NCBI GenBank assembly: GCA_903885415.1
Contig: CAISIP010000228.1
Location: forward strand, 1 to 35,384
Reading direction: 5' to 3'
Source of the DNA: an uncultured beta proteobacterium
GTDB taxonomy: Bacteria; Pseudomonadota; Gammaproteobacteria; Burkholderiales; Burkholderiaceae_C
DNA: 35,384 nucleotides
Under the pieces are notes generated by a model that saw nothing but the letters and a program-made list of their open reading frames with translations, had not been told where the DNA came from and did no database searches. Made by a program: the position numbers and the translations under genes. Below are positions 32,713-35,384 of the stretch, piece after piece (position 1 is the stretch's first letter; each line of letters starts with the position of its first letter).

Positions 32713-33618
32713 ATGGGGCGAACAGGTATAGACCGGCGGGGTGCTCTTCTGGTTTTTGGCTCCGCCGTGGTATGGAGCTTTGGCGGCGCCATCGCACGCT
32801 TCATCAGCACGGGCGACAGTTGGACGATTGTCTTTTGGCGCTCGGCCTTTGCCGCACTGTTTCTGCTCGGTTTCATGCTGCACCGAGAAGGATGGCGCGG
32901 CACTCGGAGAATGCTCGCCGACATGGGACTCGCGGGGTTCGGCGTAGGCGCCTGTTTTGCCACTGCGTCGACCTGCTTCGTCGCAGCGCTGGCCTACACC
33001 AGCGTGGCCAACATCCTGCTGATGCAGGCCGGAGCGCCACTGTTCGCGGCGCTGATGGGCTTCGCGCTATTTGGTGAGCGCGTCGGCGCCGCCACCTGGA
33101 TCGCAATCGCTGCCGTCATTTCCGGCATCGCGATCATGGTGTCGGAGTCGATCGGTGGCCAGGCTTCTGCAGTCGGTGACGCGCTCGGTTTGCTGATGTC
33201 GATCGCGTTCGCCGTTGCCACCGTGCTTACCCGGCGCCACGCCCGTGTGCGCATGATGCCGGCGGTCTTTCTGGGGACCCTGATCGCCGCCAGTGTCGGC
33301 GCCGCCATGGGCGGAGCGACCCGCGTCAGCGCGGCCGACGCCGGACTTCTTTTCGTCTTCGGTGCGCTCAACCTGGGGCTGGGGATGGCCCTGTTTGTGA
33401 CCGGCGTTCGGTTGCTCCCGGCAGCGCTGGCAGCGCTGATCGGCATGGCCGAGCCTGTGCTCGGGCCGGTCTGGGTCTGGCTGGTGCACGGCGAACTGTC
33501 GTCGGTCCGGACGATGATCGGCGGCGCTGTCGTGATCGTGACGCTGATGGTGCATATAGGCTGGCAGTCCCGGCAGCAGGGTCCGCCGGCCGACGCCACC
33601 GCGCAGCCCGGACCGTGA
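32713..33618 (+). CDS. EamA/DMT-family transporter
   Basis: A 301-residue inner-membrane protein with about ten helices in two EamA repeats. The first repeat starts with ALLVFGSAVVWSFGGAIARF and includes TSVANILLMQAGAPLFAALMGFALFGERV. The second repeat ends with AALIGMAEPVLGPVWVWLVHGE, a common EamA motif. Members export metabolites or amino acids; the substrate cannot be read here. ATG 32713 lies 5 bases after gloA. The frame is open further upstream but there overlaps gloA. The stop overlaps the next gene's GTG start (GTGA), so gloA, this gene and the hydroxylase gene look like one unit. Confidence 0.88.
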   Translation: MGRTGIDRRGALLVFGSAVVWSFGGAIARFISTGDSWTIVFWRSAFAALFLLGFMLHREGWRGTRRMLADMGLAGFGVGACFATASTCFVAALAYTSVANILLMQAGAPLFAALMGFALFGERVGAATWIAIAAVISGIAIMVSESIGGQASAVGDALGLLMSIAFAVATVLTRRHARVRMMPAVFLGTLIAASVGAAMGGATRVSAADAGLLFVFGALNLGLGMALFVTGVRLLPAALAALIGMAEPVLGPVWVWLVHGELSSVRTMIGGAVVIVTLMVHIGWQSRQQGPPADATAQPGP

Positions 33619-35384
33619 GGCGGCGCAACTGGATACTGAGTGCAGCGGGCGCCGCCGGCACGCTGGTCGTCGGCTGGTGCCTGATGCCGGCGCGATCGCG
33701 TTTGGGCAGCCCCGGCGCCATGCTGCCTACACAGGGCGATGTGGCGCTCAACGGCTGGATCAAGATCGCCGCCGACGGCACCGTCGTGCTGGCAATGCCG
33801 CGCAGCGAAATGGGCCAGGGCGTGCATACCGCGCTGGCCATGCTGGCGGCCGAGGAACTGGATCTGCCGCTGGAGCGGGTGCGGCTTGAACAGGCTGGCG
33901 CCGACCGCATTTATGGCAACGTCGCGATGATCGTCGCGGGTCTGCCGGTGCATCCATCCGAATCCGAACCCGGCGCCAGGACCGCCCGGCTGCGTGCAGC
34001 CGAATGGATCATCGGCAAGATTGCGCGCGAACTCGGGATCATCGCCACCGGCGGTTCCTCGAGTGTCGCCGACGCGTGGCAGCCTGTTCGGCTGGCGGCG
34101 GCCACCGCGCGCGCGCAGTTGCTCGCAGCCGCTTCGGCGCGATGGCAGGTGCCGCTGGAAGAGTTGTCGGCCCACGACGGCCTGGTGACCAGCGCATCGG
34201 GTCGCACGGCGCATTACGGCGAACTCGCTGGCGCAGCGGCCGGCGTTGCGCCAGCTGAGGTTCGCCTCAAGGAGCGCAGCCAATGGCGCCTGATCGGACG
34301 CCCGGCACGGCGAAGCGACAGCGCGGCCAAGGTCGACGGCAGCGCGCAATACAGTGCCGACATGCGTCCGGCAGGGCTGCTGTTCGCCGCAGTTTGCCAG
34401 TCGCCGATCCTGGGCGCTACCGCGATTTCCATCGATGCCAACGAAGCGCTAGCGCTGCCCGGCGTCCATCGGCTGGTCGCCTTCGACGCAATGGGTGGCG
34501 CCAGCGCCGGTTTCGCGGTGGTCGGCATCAGCACCTGGCACGCCCTGCGCGGGGTCGCGGCGGTAAAGGCCCAATGGCAACCCGGTGCAGCGGCAGCGCC
34601 CGACACGCGGCGCATCGCCAGCGCCCTGGACACTGCGCTCGACCAGAACGAAGGCCATGTCTTTTACGAAAGAGGCGACACCGCAAAGGCGCAGGCCAAA
34701 GCCGCACGGCTAATCAGCGCCAGCTACAGCGCGCCCTACCTGGCGCACGCGACGATGGAGCCGACCAACTGCACAGCGCGGGTACACGATGGCAGAGTCG
34801 ACATCTGGGCGCCCACGCAGGTTCCGCAAATCGCCCGCGCGATCGCAGCCAAAGTCGCAGGCGTCGATATCGACCGGGTGCAGTTGCATCTGCCGTTTTT
34901 GGGCGGAGGTTTCGGCCGGCGGCTGGAGGTGGATTTCGTCGCGCAGGCGGTGCGGGTGGCGATGGCTTGCGAAGGGCGTCCGGTCCAACTGATGGCGTCG
35001 CGCGAAGAAGACATGGCGCACGACTTTTACCGACCGATGCAGGTAGCCAGGCTTCACGCTGGCGTCGACGCCGACGGCACAGTGAGCAGCCTGCACATCA
35101 AGTCCGCCGGCGACGCGATCAACCCGCGCTGGATGGAGCGCAGCATGCCAGCGTTGTCGTTGCCAGTGGACATGGCCGACAAGGCAACGGCCGAAGGCCT
35201 GTACGACCTGCCTTATGCCATCGCCAACCAGCGGATGGTGCACCTGGCCACGCGCATGGGGGTTCCGGTCGGCTTCTGGCGCTCGGTGGGCCACTCGCAC
35301 AACGCCTTTTTTCCGAAGCCTTTATCGACGAACTGGCAAGCGAGACCGGCCAGGACCCGCTCGCCTTGCGCCGCTCGTTGCTGA
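33615..35384 (+). CDS. Isoquinoline 1-oxidoreductase-like molybdopterin subunit, apparently frameshifted
   Basis: The N-terminal 566 residues belong to the large subunit of an IorB-type xanthine-oxidase-family enzyme: RRRNWILSAAGAAGTLVVGW (Tat-like signal), SEMGQGVHTALAMLAAEEL, HATMEPTNC, GGGFGRRLEVDF (430-441) and GFWRSVGHSHNAFF. The GTG start overlaps the EamA stop. After Phe566 the frame turns into 23 unrelated residues and stops at the last base of the window. In the frame one base back, family-like sequence (SEAFIDELASETGQDPLALR) continues open to the window end. Family members run to about 700-780 residues, and the catalytic glutamate lies in the missing part. As written it would not be functional. 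A 2Fe-2S partner gene is not in the window. Confidence 0.85.
   Translation: MRRRNWILSAAGAAGTLVVGWCLMPARSRLGSPGAMLPTQGDVALNGWIKIAADGTVVLAMPRSEMGQGVHTALAMLAAEELDLPLERVRLEQAGADRIYGNVAMIVAGLPVHPSESEPGARTARLRAAEWIIGKIARELGIIATGGSSSVADAWQPVRLAAATARAQLLAAASARWQVPLEELSAHDGLVTSASGRTAHYGELAGAAAGVAPAEVRLKERSQWRLIGRPARRSDSAAKVDGSAQYSADMRPAGLLFAAVCQSPILGATAISIDANEALALPGVHRLVAFDAMGGASAGFAVVGISTWHALRGVAAVKAQWQPGAAAAPDTRRIASALDTALDQNEGHVFYERGDTAKAQAKAARLISASYSAPYLAHATMEPTNCTARVHDGRVDIWAPTQVPQIARAIAAKVAGVDIDRVQLHLPFLGGGFGRRLEVDFVAQAVRVAMACEGRPVQLMASREEDMAHDFYRPMQVARLHAGVDADGTVSSLHIKSAGDAINPRWMERSMPALSLPVDMADKATAEGLYDLPYAIANQRMVHLATRMGVPVGFWRSVGHSHNAFFPKPLSTNWQARPARTRSPCAARC
35307..35312 (+). other. Run of six T at the apparent frameshift
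   Basis: The homologous reading frame changes across this T6 run. Adding one T would join HNAFF to SEAFIDELASE in one frame. Homopolymer runs are common sites of sequencing error, real indels and slippage. Confidence 0.75.

Noticed and set aside
1..35384. tRNA, rRNA, CRISPR array, insertion sequence or integrase
   Set aside because: Looked for on both strands by eye; no cloverleaf, regular direct repeats, transposase motifs or terminal inverted repeats were found.

Overview
The window is a high-GC, densely packed bacterial chromosome segment that looks betaproteobacterial, most likely Burkholderiales (Comamonadaceae-like). The clues are a stand-alone long-type infA, a NarXL-NarK1-NarK2-NarGHJI-parvulin nitrate respiration block, an aap-type amino-acid ABC operon, and the protein style throughout. 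The taxonomic call is inference. I see no rRNA, tRNA, insertion sequence, CRISPR array or prophage, and no intergenic gap reaches 300 bases.

Layout. (1) 1-9118 holds housekeeping and metabolic genes: the 3' end of a class III alcohol dehydrogenase, infA, a DODA-type dioxygenase, a NUDIX hydrolase, a class IV aminotransferase, an SRPBCC protein, a GNAT acetyltransferase, a UshA-type nucleotidase predicted to be a lipoprotein, a 46-residue lysine-rich protein, a soluble PAS-histidine kinase-receiver hybrid and rluA. (2) 9188-22629 is a complete respiratory nitrate reductase locus: sensor NarX, regulator NarL, two separate NarK transporters, NarG, NarH, NarJ, NarI and a cytoplasmic parvulin. All are on the plus strand with tight or overlapping junctions. 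An FNR-type site (11795-11808) overlaps the narL stop codon, and a strong hairpin (11843-11872) lies ahead of narK1. (3) 22687-28874 holds an acyl-CoA ligase on the minus strand, divergent from a four-gene polar amino-acid ABC transporter (aapJQMP-like). (4) 29018-30087 is a yqjD-yqjE-yqjK-like envelope trio. (5) 30114-35384 holds two c-type cytochromes on the minus strand (di-haem c4-like, then tri-haem), and gloA, an EamA transporter and the molybdopterin subunit of an isoquinoline 1-oxidoreductase-like enzyme on the plus strand.

How they work together. NarX and NarL would sense nitrate/nitrite, and an FNR-type regulator would add oxygen control. NarK1 and NarK2 import nitrate and exchange nitrite, and NarGHI reduces nitrate with quinol electrons after assembly helped by NarJ. 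The cytochromes near the right end are plausible electron acceptors for the periplasmic molybdenum hydroxylase.

The most notable irregularity is an apparent one-base frameshift in that hydroxylase subunit, in a run of six T at 35307-35312. Beyond it the family-like sequence continues in another frame to the window end. I did not find a clearly new multi-gene system. The points most worth checking are this frameshift, the narL-narK1 junction, small ORFs at 6668 and 14878, and the cysteine-rich parvulin.
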